Below, piece after piece: positions 48,311 to 59,865 of a DNA stretch of 64,000 nt. Numbering within the stretch: the first letter of the stretch is position 1; every line of letters starts with the position of its first letter. The notes under the pieces are model-generated. The model saw only the letters and a list, made by a program, of their open reading frames with translations. It was not told the origin of the DNA and searched no databases. The stretch covers positions 161,512-225,511 of the forward strand of contig JAKFEY010000029.1 in assembly GCA_036675475.1 (NCBI GenBank), written 5' to 3'. The translations under genes and the position numbers were made by a program. Origin of the DNA: JALYRV01 sp036675475. GTDB lineage: Bacteria; Acidobacteriota; Vicinamibacteria; Vicinamibacterales; SCN-69-37.

Positions 48311-48328
48311 CCGGTTGCCGGTTGTCAG
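48301..48328. repeat. Heptad repeat over the malQ stop
   Basis: TAACCGG, TAACCGG, TTGCCGG and TTGTCAG occupy 48301-48328. The malQ stop codon (48308-48310) is a unit of the array. Related units in inverted sense occur at 48361-48395. Confidence 0.8.
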
Positions 48329-48360
48329 TGAGAGCGGCGTTGTCCTGTCCGGCTCGCACC

Positions 48361-48392
48361 GACAACTGGTTACCGGTGACCGACAACCGATC

Positions 48393-48395
<3 letters not shown>
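48361..48395. repeat. Heptad repeat before the adenylating-enzyme start
   Basis: GACAACT, GGTTACC, GGTGACC, GACAACC and GATCATG follow in register; the last unit contains the start codon at 48393. Its units are near-complements of those at 48301-48328, so the two arrays could pair as a long imperfect hairpin. Confidence 0.75.
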
Positions 48396-49460
<1,065 letters not shown>

Positions 49461-49484
49461 CGCCCGTGAGCAGCCTCTGGCAAT

Positions 49485-49526
49485 AGACGATGGACGATGC
49501 TATTTACGATTTACCATCTACGTTTC
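49485..49526. repeat. Heptad repeat upstream of the PQQ-propeller gene
   Basis: AGACGAT, GGACGAT, GCTATTT, ACGATTT, ACCATCT and ACGTTTC follow in register. The array fills most of the 75-base gap and ends ten bases before the ATG. Unit drift is strong, but the seven-base step is kept. Confidence 0.7.
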
Positions 49527-49535
49527 TGAGACTCT

Positions 49536-50765
49536 ATGACCGCCAACACCGTACTGACGACTCTGTTGCTGTCAGCAGCGCTGTCGGTGACCACGTCGGC
49601 CCAATGGTCCCAGTGGCGCGGTCCCGCCCGCGACGGCGTCGTCCCGGCCGCGCTGGTGCCGAAGGCGTGGCCCGAGGCGTTGACGGAAGGCTGGAGCGTG
49701 GCGGTGGGCGAGGGCTATTCGACGCCGGTTGTCGACGGCGGCCGCGTGTATGTGCACGCGCGGCGCGATCCGGATGAAATCGTGACGGCGTTCGATCTCG
49801 CCAGTGGCAGGCAGATCTGGACCGACACGCATCGCGCGCCGTTCACCAAGAATCAGTACGCCAGCTCGATGGCGAAAGGCCCGAACGCCACGCCGCTCGC
49901 GGCCGGCGGGCGGCTGTATACGTTCGGCGTGTCCGCGGTGCTGACAGCCTATGACGCCGCGACGGGCAGGGTGCTGTGGCGGCACGACTACACGAAGGAC
50001 ATTGACTCGTCGAAGCTGTTCTGCGGCACCGCGATGTCGCCGATCCTCATCGACGGCAGCATCCTCGTGCATGTCGGCGACGACCGCGGCGGTGTGTTCC
50101 GCGCATTTGACGCGGCCACCGGCGCGATCAAGTGGGAGCAGACGGCAGCCGGCCCCGGCTATGCGTCGCCGGTGCTGGCGACCATTGCCGGCGCGAAGCA
50201 GGTGGTGACGCTCACCGACAAGTCGGTGGTGGGCATCTCCACCGAGAGCGGCGCCACGCTCTGGAGCTTTCCGTTCGCTGACGAGTGGAACGAGAACATC
50301 GTGACGCCGATCGTGATGGGCGACATGGTGATCGTCTCGGGCACGCGCCAGGGCACGCGCGCGCTGCGCGTCGCGCGGAACGGGATGACGATGGCGGCGA
50401 CCGAGTTGTGGCATTCGCCGGAGACCGCGATGTACATGAGCACGCCGGTCCTGCATGGCGGGGTGCTCTACGGCATGTCGAGCCGGCGCAAGGGCCAGTT
50501 CTTCGCGCTCGACCCGGCCACGGGCAAGACGCTGTGGATGACCGACGGCCGCGACGCGGGCAACGCGCACCTGGTCGTAGCGGGCGCCCATCTGGTCGCG
50601 CAGCTCGACAACGGGGAAATGGTCATCGCGCCGGTATCGAAGACCGGCTTCAAGGCCGAGCGCCGCTACGCCGTCGGCAAGAGCGCCACGTACACGCATC
50701 CCGTACTGGCCCCCGGCGGCGTGCTCGTCCGCGATCAAACGCACCTGCGGTTTTGGAGCTACTGA
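49536..50765 (+). CDS. Secreted PQQ-like beta-propeller repeat protein
   Basis: This 409-residue exported protein has a signal peptide (LTTLLLSAALSVTTSAQ), then WSQWRGPARDG, the usual opening of acidobacterial and planctomycete PQQ-like propellers. Six to eight blades follow with AxDxxTGxxxW motifs: AFDLASGRQIW, AYDAATGRVLW, AFDAATGAIKW and ALDPATGKTLW. These motifs build the propeller shared by quinoprotein dehydrogenases and BamB. No PQQ-binding catalytic residues could be assigned, so it is more likely a binding or scaffold protein. It sits between the adenylating enzyme and the aldehyde dehydrogenase. Confidence 0.87.
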   Translation: MTANTVLTTLLLSAALSVTTSAQWSQWRGPARDGVVPAALVPKAWPEALTEGWSVAVGEGYSTPVVDGGRVYVHARRDPDEIVTAFDLASGRQIWTDTHRAPFTKNQYASSMAKGPNATPLAAGGRLYTFGVSAVLTAYDAATGRVLWRHDYTKDIDSSKLFCGTAMSPILIDGSILVHVGDDRGGVFRAFDAATGAIKWEQTAAGPGYASPVLATIAGAKQVVTLTDKSVVGISTESGATLWSFPFADEWNENIVTPIVMGDMVIVSGTRQGTRALRVARNGMTMAATELWHSPETAMYMSTPVLHGGVLYGMSSRRKGQFFALDPATGKTLWMTDGRDAGNAHLVVAGAHLVAQLDNGEMVIAPVSKTGFKAERRYAVGKSATYTHPVLAPGGVLVRDQTHLRFWSY

Positions 50766-50782
50766 TCGTTTCGGATGTCCCT

Positions 50783-52216
50783 ATGCATATTCCGCTGTTG
50801 CGGTTTGGTGTTCCTTATAAAAGCATTGATGTCGCAACCACCGCGCATCACCGCACGCGTGAGCCCTTCGTCGAGATCAGCCAGGCGAACGTTGGCCTGA
50901 TCAGCCGCGATCTCCTGAAGCAGGCGGAGGCGCGCGCCGCGCTGCAGCGCCATTCGGTGGCCGAGTTGATCGCGATGTGCAGGGCCGCGGCGCCGGTGTT
51001 TCTCGGAGACACCCTGCCGGTTGGTGACGCGCAGCAGACCCCGCAGGATTATCTCGAGCAGCTGAACGCGACCACGGGCATGCCCTTCGTGATGGGGCGG
51101 CGCAACATGGGCCGCGTGGCGGCGGTGCTCGAGAACATGGAGAGCATCCTGCGCGGCCTGTCGCGCGGCGTGGATTTCGCGACGTTCGACCGCGGCCCGT
51201 TCTTTCCGCGCGCGCAGGCGCTGGGTGTGGTGCTGCCCAACAACTCACCGGGCGTGCACGGCCTGTGGCTGCCGTCGATTCCGCTGAAGACGCCGCTGGT
51301 GCTGCGTCCAGGCAGTGCCGAACCGTGGACGCCGTACCGCCTCATTCAGTCGCTGATCAAGGTCGGCGTGCCGCGCGAGGCGTTCTGCTTCTACCCGAGC
51401 GGGCACGCGGGCGCTGGCGAGATCGTGCGGTCGACTGGCCGCAGCATGTTCTTTGGCGACGTGACGGCCGTGGGTACCGTCGCGGGCGATCCGCGCGTGG
51501 AGCTGCACGGGCCGGGCTACAGCAAGTTGTATATCGGGCCCGACCAGATCGATCGCTGGAAGGATTACATCGATCTGATTGCCGCGTCGGTCGTCGAGAA
51601 TGGCGGCCGCTCGTGCGTCAACGCGAGCGGCGTGTGGGTGCCGTCGCACGCTGAGGAAATCGCCGAGGCCCTGGCGCAGCGGCTGGCGACGATCGAGCCG
51701 CGCGCGGCCGATGATGATCGCGCGGAGATCGCGCCCTTCGTGGATCCGGCGGTGGCGCAACGCATTTCGCAGCAGATTGACGCGGGCCTGTACGAAGAGG
51801 GCGCCGAGGACGTCACGGCGCAGTACCGGGCGGGCTCGCGCGTCGCCGAGAAGGACGGCGCGACATTCCTGCTGCCGACGGTCGTGCGCTGCGATCGGTC
51901 CTCGCATCCACTCGCCAACCGCGAGTTCCTGTTTCCGTTCGTGTCGGTAGTGCAGATGGCGCCCGAGGAAGTGGCCGCGGCGCCCGCGTGCTTCGGGCCC
52001 ACGCTGGTGGTCACCGCGCTCACCGGCGAGCGCGCCGCGATCGACCGCCTGCTCGGCTCCGATCTCGTCGGCCGCCTGAACCTGGGCCCGATCCAGACGA
52101 ACAAGATCGTCTGGGACCAGCCGCACGAAGGCAACCTGTTCGAGCACCTGTACGGCCGTCGCGCGTTTCAAAATGGGGACGGGTCTAATTTATTCATGGG
52201 GCTGCCGCACCGATGA
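50783..52216 (+). CDS. Aldehyde dehydrogenase-superfamily enzyme, possible LuxC-like acyl reductase
   Basis: This 477-residue protein has an ALDH-type fold: LPNNSPGVHGLWLPSIPLKT (NAD-domain entry), FYPSGHAGAGEIV and NGGRSCVNASGVWVP with the catalytic cysteine at about 278. The overall pattern recalls LuxC-type acyl reductases more than standard ALDHs. Together with the LuxE-like enzyme upstream it may reduce an acyl group to an aldehyde. The last 20 or so residues are encoded by a 27-bp perfect inverted repeat (the NGDGSNLF block), so the native C-terminus has been replaced or extended. Its stop overlaps the next start (ATGA). The ATG at 50783 begins a plausible fold; no strong ribosome site is seen. 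Confidence 0.78.
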   Translation: MHIPLLRFGVPYKSIDVATTAHHRTREPFVEISQANVGLISRDLLKQAEARAALQRHSVAELIAMCRAAAPVFLGDTLPVGDAQQTPQDYLEQLNATTGMPFVMGRRNMGRVAAVLENMESILRGLSRGVDFATFDRGPFFPRAQALGVVLPNNSPGVHGLWLPSIPLKTPLVLRPGSAEPWTPYRLIQSLIKVGVPREAFCFYPSGHAGAGEIVRSTGRSMFFGDVTAVGTVAGDPRVELHGPGYSKLYIGPDQIDRWKDYIDLIAASVVENGGRSCVNASGVWVPSHAEEIAEALAQRLATIEPRAADDDRAEIAPFVDPAVAQRISQQIDAGLYEEGAEDVTAQYRAGSRVAEKDGATFLLPTVVRCDRSSHPLANREFLFPFVSVVQMAPEEVAAAPACFGPTLVVTALTGERAAIDRLLGSDLVGRLNLGPIQTNKIVWDQPHEGNLFEHLYGRRAFQNGDGSNLFMGLPHR

Positions 52217-52239
52217 ATAAATTAGACCCGTCCCCATTT
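52171..52239. repeat. Perfect 27-bp inverted repeat, core GGGGACGGGTCTAATT, copy 2
   Basis: Arms 52171-52197 and 52213-52239 are perfect reverse complements around 15 bases. The left arm is translated as the C-terminus of the ALDH-like gene. The right arm contains the ATG and first nine codons of the decarboxylase gene. The core is shared with 9409-9470. This places a palindromic element exactly across a gene junction. Confidence 0.92.
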
Positions 52240-53634
52240 ATTCAGGCCGCCAAACACGCGGCGGACTATCTCGACAGCATCGCCGATCGCTCTGTCGTCG
52301 CCATCGCGAGCGCCGCAGAGCTGCGCGGCGCGCTGGGCGGCCCGCTGCCTGACGCCGGCGAGGATCCGGCGGCGATCATCGACCGCCTGGCCGCCGCCGC
52401 GGCCACCGGCACCACCGCGTCGCAGGGGCCGCGCTATTTCGGCTTCGTCACCGGCGGCGCCATGCCGGCCGCCGCGGCCGCCGACTGGCTGGTCTCGGCC
52501 TGGGATCAGAACGCCGGCATCTACGTGCTGTCGCCGTTCGCGTCGGTGGTGGAGGACGTTGTCTCCGGCTGGATCCGCGATCTGCTCGATCTGCCTGACG
52601 CCAGCATCGGATTCGTCACCGGCTGCCAGATGGCCAACTTCACCGCGCTCGCCACGGCGCGCCATTACGTGCTGGAACAGACCGGCTGGGACGTCGAAGC
52701 CAACGGCCTCATCGGCGCGCCTCCCATCGACGTCGTCGTCAGCGACGAGTCGCACTACACGATCTTCAACGCGCTGAAGTATCTCGGGCTGGGCGCGGCG
52801 CGCGTGCGGCGCGTGCCGGCCGACGCGCAGGGCCGCATGCGCGCCGGCGCGCTGGCAGAGATGCTCGCGCAAACCTCCGGCCCCTGCATCGTCACGGCGC
52901 AGGCCGGCAACGTGAACACCGGCGCGTTCGATCCGATCGAGCCGATTGCCGACGCGTGCGCGGCCCGCGGCGCGTGGCTGCACGTCGACGGCGCGTTCGG
53001 CCTGTGGGCGAAAGCCAGCCCGTCGCGCGCGCACCTCGTGGCCGGCATCGGCCGTGCCGACTCCATCGCCACCGACGCGCACAAGTGGCTCAACGTGCCG
53101 TATGACTGCGGCATCGTGCTCACGCGCCACCGCGACGCGCACCGCGCCGCCATGACGCTGCAGGCCCCCTACATCGAAAGCTCGGATGCGCAGCGCGATC
53201 CGCACGAATATGTGCCCGAGGAATCGCGGCGGGGCAGGGCGGTCACGGTTTATGCCGCGCTCGCCGCGCTCGGACGCAACGGCCTCGGCGCGTTGATCGA
53301 TCGCTGCTGCCATCACGCCAGGCACATGGCGGAGCTGCTGGGCGCGCATCCCCACGTGCGCATCCTCAACGATGTCGTGCTCAATCAGGTGCTGGTGAGG
53401 GTCGAGCCGGAAGGACGATCGGGTGAATCACCAGACGGCGCCGATGCCGACAAGGCGACGCGAGCCGTCATCACGGCCGTCCAGAAAGAGGGCACGTGCT
53501 GGCTTGGTGGCACCACGTGGCACGGCATGGCGGCGATCCGGGTGTCGGTCAGCAACTGGTCGACCACGGAGGCCGACATCGAACGGTCAGCTCAGGCTAT
53601 CCTCAAGGCCGTGGACACCGTTCTTTCGTCGTGA
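52213..53634 (+). CDS. PLP-dependent group II decarboxylase (aromatic amino acid/glutamate type)
   Basis: This 473-residue fold-type I enzyme has the substrate-loop QGPRYFGFVTGG at about 72-83, FVTGCQMANFTAL, VSDESHYTIFNALKYLG, WLHVDGAFGLWA and DAHKWLNVPYDCG with the PLP lysine near residue 291. These mark the group II decarboxylase family acting on aromatic amino acids, glutamate or related acids. The first nine residues (MNKLDPSPF) are encoded by the right arm of a perfect inverted repeat, so start codon and leader come from repeat DNA. A start a little downstream is not visible. The stop lies in a heptad repeat. Confidence 0.88.
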   Translation: MNKLDPSPFIQAAKHAADYLDSIADRSVVAIASAAELRGALGGPLPDAGEDPAAIIDRLAAAAATGTTASQGPRYFGFVTGGAMPAAAAADWLVSAWDQNAGIYVLSPFASVVEDVVSGWIRDLLDLPDASIGFVTGCQMANFTALATARHYVLEQTGWDVEANGLIGAPPIDVVVSDESHYTIFNALKYLGLGAARVRRVPADAQGRMRAGALAEMLAQTSGPCIVTAQAGNVNTGAFDPIEPIADACAARGAWLHVDGAFGLWAKASPSRAHLVAGIGRADSIATDAHKWLNVPYDCGIVLTRHRDAHRAAMTLQAPYIESSDAQRDPHEYVPEESRRGRAVTVYAALAALGRNGLGALIDRCCHHARHMAELLGAHPHVRILNDVVLNQVLVRVEPEGRSGESPDGADADKATRAVITAVQKEGTCWLGGTTWHGMAAIRVSVSNWSTTEADIERSAQAILKAVDTVLSS

Positions 53635-53644
53635 GTCTTCAGTC

Positions 53645-53653
<9 letters not shown>
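53626..53653. repeat. Heptad repeat over the decarboxylase stop and glycosyltransferase start
   Basis: TCGTCGT, GAGTCTT, CAGTCTT and GCGTCTT follow in register. The array contains the decarboxylase stop (53632-53634) and the TTG start of the glycosyltransferase (53645). Confidence 0.75.
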
Positions 53654-54962
<1,309 letters not shown>

Positions 54963-54976
<14 letters not shown>

Positions 54977-55631
54977 TCACGTCTCGAAGTCGTACGCCAC
55001 GCCGCGCGGCCCGCTGCCGATTCTCGAAGACGTGTCGCTCGCGCTCGATCGCGGCGAGTCAGCCGCCATCATGGGTCCGTCCGGCAGCGGCAAGAGCACG
55101 CTGCTGTACATCATCGGCGCGCTCGAGCCGCCCTCGTCGGGCACCGTCACGCTCGACGGCGACGATCCCTGGAAGATGTCCGAGCCGGATCAGGCCGCCT
55201 TCCGCAGCCGGCGCGTGGGATTTGTCTTTCAGGATCACCTGCTGCTGCCGCAGCTCACCGCGCTCGAGAACGTCGTCACGCCCGCGCTCGTGCACCCGGC
55301 AGGCGTGACCGAGGGCGTGCGCGACCGCGCGCGCGAGCTGCTGGGCCAGGTCGGGCTCGGCGACCGCGCCGATCATCGCCCCGCCGAACTGTCGGGCGGC
55401 GAGCGCCAGCGCGTGGCCATCGCGCGCGCGCTCGTCGGCGCGCCGGGACTGCTGCTGTGCGATGAGCCCACTGGCAATCTCGATCGCACGGCCGCGGCGC
55501 ATGTGGCGGATCTGCTGCTCGATCTGCACGCGCGGCTCAGCACCATCCTTGTGGTGGTCACGCACAGCCCGGCGCTCGCCGAACGGTTCGGCCGCCGCTT
55601 CGAGCTCGACGCGCGGCGTCTGGTGTCATGA
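54963..55631 (+). CDS. ABC transporter ATP-binding protein (LolD/MacB type)
   Basis: This 222-residue ATPase has Walker A GPSGSGKST at about 38-46, FQDHLLLPQLTALENV (Q-loop and following), LSGGERQRVAIARAL and Walker B LLLCDEPTGNLD, with VVVTHSP as the switch. It belongs to the LolD/MacB/FtsE subgroup that powers FtsX-like permeases. The ATG at 54963 follows AAGG at a fair distance; the gene overlaps the glycosyltransferase end. It overlaps the large FtsX-type permease that follows by four bases. The pair probably moves a lipid, lipoprotein or peptide. Confidence 0.93.
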
Positions 55632-58600
55632 CGCTCGGCGCCCTCGTCCGTCGCAGCCTGCGGCATCACGCCCGCACGAATGCGGCGGTCGTGGCGGGCG
55701 TCGCGTGCGCCGTCGCGGTGCTGGCCGGCGCGCTGCTCGTCGGCGAGTCGGTGCGCGGCAGCCTGCGCGCGCTCGTCGATCAGCGGCTCGGCCGCGCCGA
55801 CGTCGTGCTCACCTCGCAGACGTTCTTCCGCGAGGCGCTGGCCGCTGACGTCCACGCCGCATCCGCCGGCACCGTCACGGCCTCCGCCCCGGCCATCGCC
55901 GCCAACGCCATCGTCACGCACGAATCCAGCGGCCGCCGCGCGTCGAAGGTGGTCGTGTACGGCATCGACGATCGCTTCTTCGCGCTGCACGGCGTCGATC
56001 GCGCGGCGCCGTCCGGCCGCGATGTCGTCGTGAGTCCGGGGCTTGCTGCCGAGCTTGGCGTGGCCGATGGCGACGCGCTGGTGGTGCGCGTCGAGCGCCC
56101 GTCAGACATTCCGCTCGAGTCGCTGCACGGGCGCCGCGATGAAGGCGGGCGAACGCTGCGCACGCGCGCCACCGGCGTGCTGCCAGCGGATCAGATGGGA
56201 GAGTTCGCGCCGTCGCCGTCGCAGGGACCCGTGCGCGCGGTGTTCATGAACTTGACGCGGCTGCAGTCCGATCTCGGGATCGACCTGCGCGTCAATCTCG
56301 CGATGTTCAGCCGGGCCGGAGGGGAAGCATCGCTGGAGCCGGCGCTGACCTCGTCGGTGCGTCCCGCCGATCTCGCGCTGCGCTCGAGCGTGCTTGGCGA
56401 CGTGGCCGTGATTGAGAGCGATGCCGGGCTGCTCACCGACCAGACCGCGGATGCCGTCAATGCCATCGCGCGCGAGGCCGGCGCGCAGGCGATGCCGGTG
56501 ATGACGTATCTGGCGAACGAATTTCGCGCGGGGGAGCGCGCGACGCCGTATTCGCTGGTCGCGGCCCTCGATCCGCGCACGCTTCCGGAAGGGCCGTTGC
56601 GCGAGGGCCTGAGTGCGGGGACAGGCTCGCTGCCGCCGATTGTGCTCAACGAATGGGCCGCGCGCGATTTGAACGTGAAGCCTGGCGACGCGCTGCGCAT
56701 GACGTTCTATCGCTGGCTGGACGAGGGGCGCCTGGGCACCGAAGGCGCGGACTTCGTGGTGTCGGCTGTCGTGCCGATCGCAGGTCTTGCCGCGGACCGC
56801 GACCTGGCGCCGGACTATCCCGGCATCAGCGAATCCACCGATCTGTCGGACTGGGATCCGCCGTTCCCGATCGATCTCGGCCGCGTGCGGCAGATCGACG
56901 AGGACTACTGGGACGCCTACCGCACCACGCCGAAGGCCTTCATTCCTCTCGAAACCGGCCAAAGGCTGTGGGGATCGCGGTATGGCAGGCTGACTTCGAT
57001 ACGGATCGCGCCGTCTGGGGGCGCGACGAGCGGCGAAATCCTGCAGGCGATCGACGCCGGCCTGCTGCAGCGGATTCCTCTCGATGCCTCGGGGCTGCAG
57101 CTCATGGACGTGCGGCAGCAGGGCGAGGACGCCTCGCAGGGCGCTGCCGATTTCGGTCAGTATTTTCTCGGCTTCAGCTTCTTTCTGCTGATCTCGGCAC
57201 TGCTGCTCGCCGCGCTGTTCTTCCGTCTCGGCATCGAGCAGCGCCTTCGCGAGATCGGTCTGCTGCAGGCGCTCGGATTTCCACGCCGCACGATTCGGCG
57301 GCTGTTTCTCGCGGAAGGCCTCACGCTTGCGATCGTGGGCAGCCTTGCCGGCGCCGCGCTTGCCGTGGCGTATGCGGCGTTCGTCCTGTACGGGCTTCGC
57401 ACGTGGTGGTCGGGCGCCGTGAACACGAATGCCCTCTCGCTGCACGTCAGCGCAACGCCGCTCGTCACGGGCGTGGCCGCGGGCATTGTCACCGCCGCCA
57501 TCTGCATCATCCTTTCATTGCGCGGGCTCCGCGGCTTGTCGACGCGCGTTGTGCTCGGCGGCGCCGCCTCCAGCTCGCCTGATGCCGCGCGCCTGGCATC
57601 ACGTCGCACCGTCGTGCTCGCCATCGTCGCCGCGCTGCTCGCGTTGGGCCTCGTTGCCGCCGGCTTCGCGCGCGTGCTGCCTGCTGCGGCGGCCTTCTTT
57701 CCCGCAGGCATGCTGCTGCTCACCGCCGCGCTCGCCGTGTTCCGCCTGTCGCTCAACGCCGGCCGCGGCCCCGCGCTCGCAGGCGCTGGAGGCGGCGCGC
57801 TCTCTCGGCTCGGCATCCGCAACGCGTCCTGGCGTCCCGGCCGCAGCGTCCTCTCGGCCGCGCTCGTCGCATCTGCCGTCTTCATGATCGTGTCGGTCGA
57901 CGCCTTCCGGAAGGGAGGCGACGATGCACTGGAGCCGGACGGCGGCGCGGGTGGCTTCGCCATCATCGGGGAGTCGGTGCTGCCGATGGTGCACGACCTC
58001 AATTCGGCCGAGGGCCGCGAAGCCGCGGGCATCTTCAACAACGCCGACGCGCTTGCCGGCATGACGTTCTATCCACTGCGGCTGCGGCCGGGTGACGATG
58101 CGAGCTGCCTGAATTTGTATAAGCCTCGCCGGCCGAGAGTGGTGGGCGTGACCGATGCGTTCGTCGAGGCGAATCGTTTTCATTTCGCCGCGTCGGCTGC
58201 CGAAAGCGACGAGGATCGCGCGAACCCGTGGCGGATGCTCACGCGCCCGCAACCCGACGGCGCGATTCCCGCTGTCGCGGATGCGACGTCGCTGCAGTAC
58301 GTCTTGCACGCCGCCGTCGGCGACGAGCTCGTCATCGACGAGGACTCCGCCCGTCCCGTTCGCCTGCGCATCGTCGGCGCCATCGCGCACAGTGTGTTGC
58401 AGGGCGAGATCCTGATTGGGGAGCAGGCGTTTCTGCAGCTGTTTCCCGATCAGGACGGTTTCAAGATGCTGCTGGCCGACGTGCCGCGCGGCTCGGCGGA
58501 TGAGGACCTGACGCCGCGGATCCAGGCCGCGACGGCGGCGCTCGAGGAAGGGCTCGTGGACGCCGGCCTCGACGTGGAATCCACCAACGATCGGCTTGCC

Positions 58601-58999
58601 GTCTACAACCGCGTCGAAAACACCTATCTGTCGACGTTCCAGACGCTCGGCGCGCTTGGCCTGCTGCTGGGCACGGTTGGCCTGGCCACCGTGCTTGCGC
58701 GCAACGTGCTCGAGCGCCGGCGCGAGCTCGCGCTGCTGCGCGCGGTCGGCTACGGGCAGGGCCAGATTTCTCGCCTCGTGCTGTCGGAGCACCTGATGCT
58801 GCTCCTCGCCGGCATGACCGCGGGCGTGCTGGCCGCGCTCGTCGCCATTCTGCCGGCCCTGATCGACCGCGGGCTTCCAGGCGGGTGGACGATGCCCGCA
58901 TGGCTTGTGGCGATCTTCATGGTGGGCGCGCTGGCGACCGTTGTCGCGGGCCGATTCGCGCTGGGCCGCCCGCTCGTCGCCGAGCTCCGCTCCGAGTAG
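55628..58999 (+). CDS. Large duplicated FtsX-domain ABC permease
   Basis: This 1123-residue permease has an N-terminal helix (TNAAVVAGVACAVAVLAGALLVGE), a large extracytoplasmic region, an FtsX domain at about 510-640 containing EQRLREIGLLQALGFPRRTIRR, a hydrophobic pair at about 660-700, a second extracytoplasmic region, and a C-terminal FtsX domain with ERRRELALLRAVGYGQGQIS at about 1035-1054. The arrangement is like LolC/E or MacB but doubled in one chain, so one polypeptide can serve both halves of the transporter. It pairs with the preceding ATPase. The cargo is unknown. Confidence 0.92.
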   Translation: MTLGALVRRSLRHHARTNAAVVAGVACAVAVLAGALLVGESVRGSLRALVDQRLGRADVVLTSQTFFREALAADVHAASAGTVTASAPAIAANAIVTHESSGRRASKVVVYGIDDRFFALHGVDRAAPSGRDVVVSPGLAAELGVADGDALVVRVERPSDIPLESLHGRRDEGGRTLRTRATGVLPADQMGEFAPSPSQGPVRAVFMNLTRLQSDLGIDLRVNLAMFSRAGGEASLEPALTSSVRPADLALRSSVLGDVAVIESDAGLLTDQTADAVNAIAREAGAQAMPVMTYLANEFRAGERATPYSLVAALDPRTLPEGPLREGLSAGTGSLPPIVLNEWAARDLNVKPGDALRMTFYRWLDEGRLGTEGADFVVSAVVPIAGLAADRDLAPDYPGISESTDLSDWDPPFPIDLGRVRQIDEDYWDAYRTTPKAFIPLETGQRLWGSRYGRLTSIRIAPSGGATSGEILQAIDAGLLQRIPLDASGLQLMDVRQQGEDASQGAADFGQYFLGFSFFLLISALLLAALFFRLGIEQRLREIGLLQALGFPRRTIRRLFLAEGLTLAIVGSLAGAALAVAYAAFVLYGLRTWWSGAVNTNALSLHVSATPLVTGVAAGIVTAAICIILSLRGLRGLSTRVVLGGAASSSPDAARLASRRTVVLAIVAALLALGLVAAGFARVLPAAAAFFPAGMLLLTAALAVFRLSLNAGRGPALAGAGGGALSRLGIRNASWRPGRSVLSAALVASAVFMIVSVDAFRKGGDDALEPDGGAGGFAIIGESVLPMVHDLNSAEGREAAGIFNNADALAGMTFYPLRLRPGDDASCLNLYKPRRPRVVGVTDAFVEANRFHFAASAAESDEDRANPWRMLTRPQPDGAIPAVADATSLQYVLHAAVGDELVIDEDSARPVRLRIVGAIAHSVLQGEILIGEQAFLQLFPDQDGFKMLLADVPRGSADEDLTPRIQAATAALEEGLVDAGLDVESTNDRLAVYNRVENTYLSTFQTLGALGLLLGTVGLATVLARNVLERRRELALLRAVGYGQGQISRLVLSEHLMLLLAGMTAGVLAALVAILPALIDRGLPGGWTMPAWLVAIFMVGALATVVAGRFALGRPLVAELRSE

Positions 59000-59030
59000 C
59001 GCGGAAGCTCATCACGCGATCTGCCGCGGC

Positions 59031-59642
59031 ATGGCGGTAGAATGCTTCGTCTTGGAATATCAGGTCAAAGAGTACCCGCTGCAGCAGGGCGCGCTCGAGA
59101 TTCAGTACATCGAGGAATATTTCACGGAGTTTCCGCGCAAGAAGAGCGCGACGGAAATCCTCGACCGCCTGCAGGATCGCACCTGCCTGATTCTCATGGC
59201 CGAGGCGCCGCTGCCCGAGGATCCCGGCATGGTCGTCCCGGTGTCGTTCAAGGTGCTGCACGAGCTGCGGGAAAACGAATCGGACCCGAAGATGTTCGAC
59301 CTCGTCGAGCGCATCCGCGACGTCGTCGACTTCTCGAGCAAGAAGGTGCTCTACAACTGGCTCGGCGCCACGCGGCGCGACTGGCGCGGCATGGGCTTCT
59401 TCCGCGCGCTGAGCGAGCAGCAGGAAGAATGGGCGCTCGACGAAGGCTTCGACGAGATCGTCGTCAAGACCAAGAACCGCTACTACGACATGCGCGGCAC
59501 GCTCGATCACCTGCGCTACGACGTCATCAAGTTCGAGCCGAATCCCGAAGACAACCAGGAGTCGAAGGTCTACATGCGCAAACGCCTCGCCGAGCGCGTG
59601 CGCGACGACCACCGCTCCACCCGCAAACTCTCGCGCTCGTAA
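59031..59642 (+). CDS. GNAT-like N-acetyltransferase fold protein
   Basis: This 203-residue protein has an acetyltransferase-like core: an N-terminal YQVKEYPLQ strand, VVPVSFKVLHELR, NWLGATRRDWRGMGFFRALSEQQEEWA (with the R-x-x-G-M-G acetyl-CoA-binding turn) and EIVVKTKNRYYDMRGTL. The fold is therefore GNAT, with unknown acceptor. It lies 31 bases after the large permease. The ATG at 59031 is likeliest, though an in-frame TTG follows within 30 bases. The basic end (RSTRKLSRS) is unusual. Confidence 0.65.
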   Translation: MAVECFVLEYQVKEYPLQQGALEIQYIEEYFTEFPRKKSATEILDRLQDRTCLILMAEAPLPEDPGMVVPVSFKVLHELRENESDPKMFDLVERIRDVVDFSSKKVLYNWLGATRRDWRGMGFFRALSEQQEEWALDEGFDEIVVKTKNRYYDMRGTLDHLRYDVIKFEPNPEDNQESKVYMRKRLAERVRDDHRSTRKLSRS

Positions 59643-59681
59643 CGCCGCCTCACAGGCGAGAGCCGCGCGAACGGGCGCTCG

Positions 59682-59759
59682 GGTCAGTCTGTCGCTGCGC
59701 CGCGTAGCTCGGGCGATCTCAGCTCGCATGCACAACCACGGCGCCGCGACAGACCGACC
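59682..59759. repeat. Long imperfect hairpin in gene-free gap 59643-60005 (module 1)
   Basis: Arms 59682-59702 and 59739-59759 are reverse complements at 19 of 21 bases. The segment GGGTCAGTCTGTCGC (59681-59695) recurs at 63085-63099. The gap of 363 bases holds no credible gene; it consists of this and the following two modules. Confidence 0.75.
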
Positions 59760-59790
59760 ACGCGCGCTCAGCGCGGCCTGAGTACGCGCA

Positions 59791-59842
59791 GGACCGCTCT
59801 TTGGCCCGACTCGCCTCGGCGGCGCTGAGGAACACCGGACAC
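59791..59842. repeat. 52-bp interspersed repeat, copy at 59791
   Basis: This 52-base block is 50/52 identical to 63189-63240. It starts GGACCGCTCTTTGGC and ends ACCGGACAC. A third, shorter copy of the first part is at 59916-59930. Confidence 0.85.
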
Positions 59843-59865
59843 GGCCCCTGCGCGTGACAACGACG

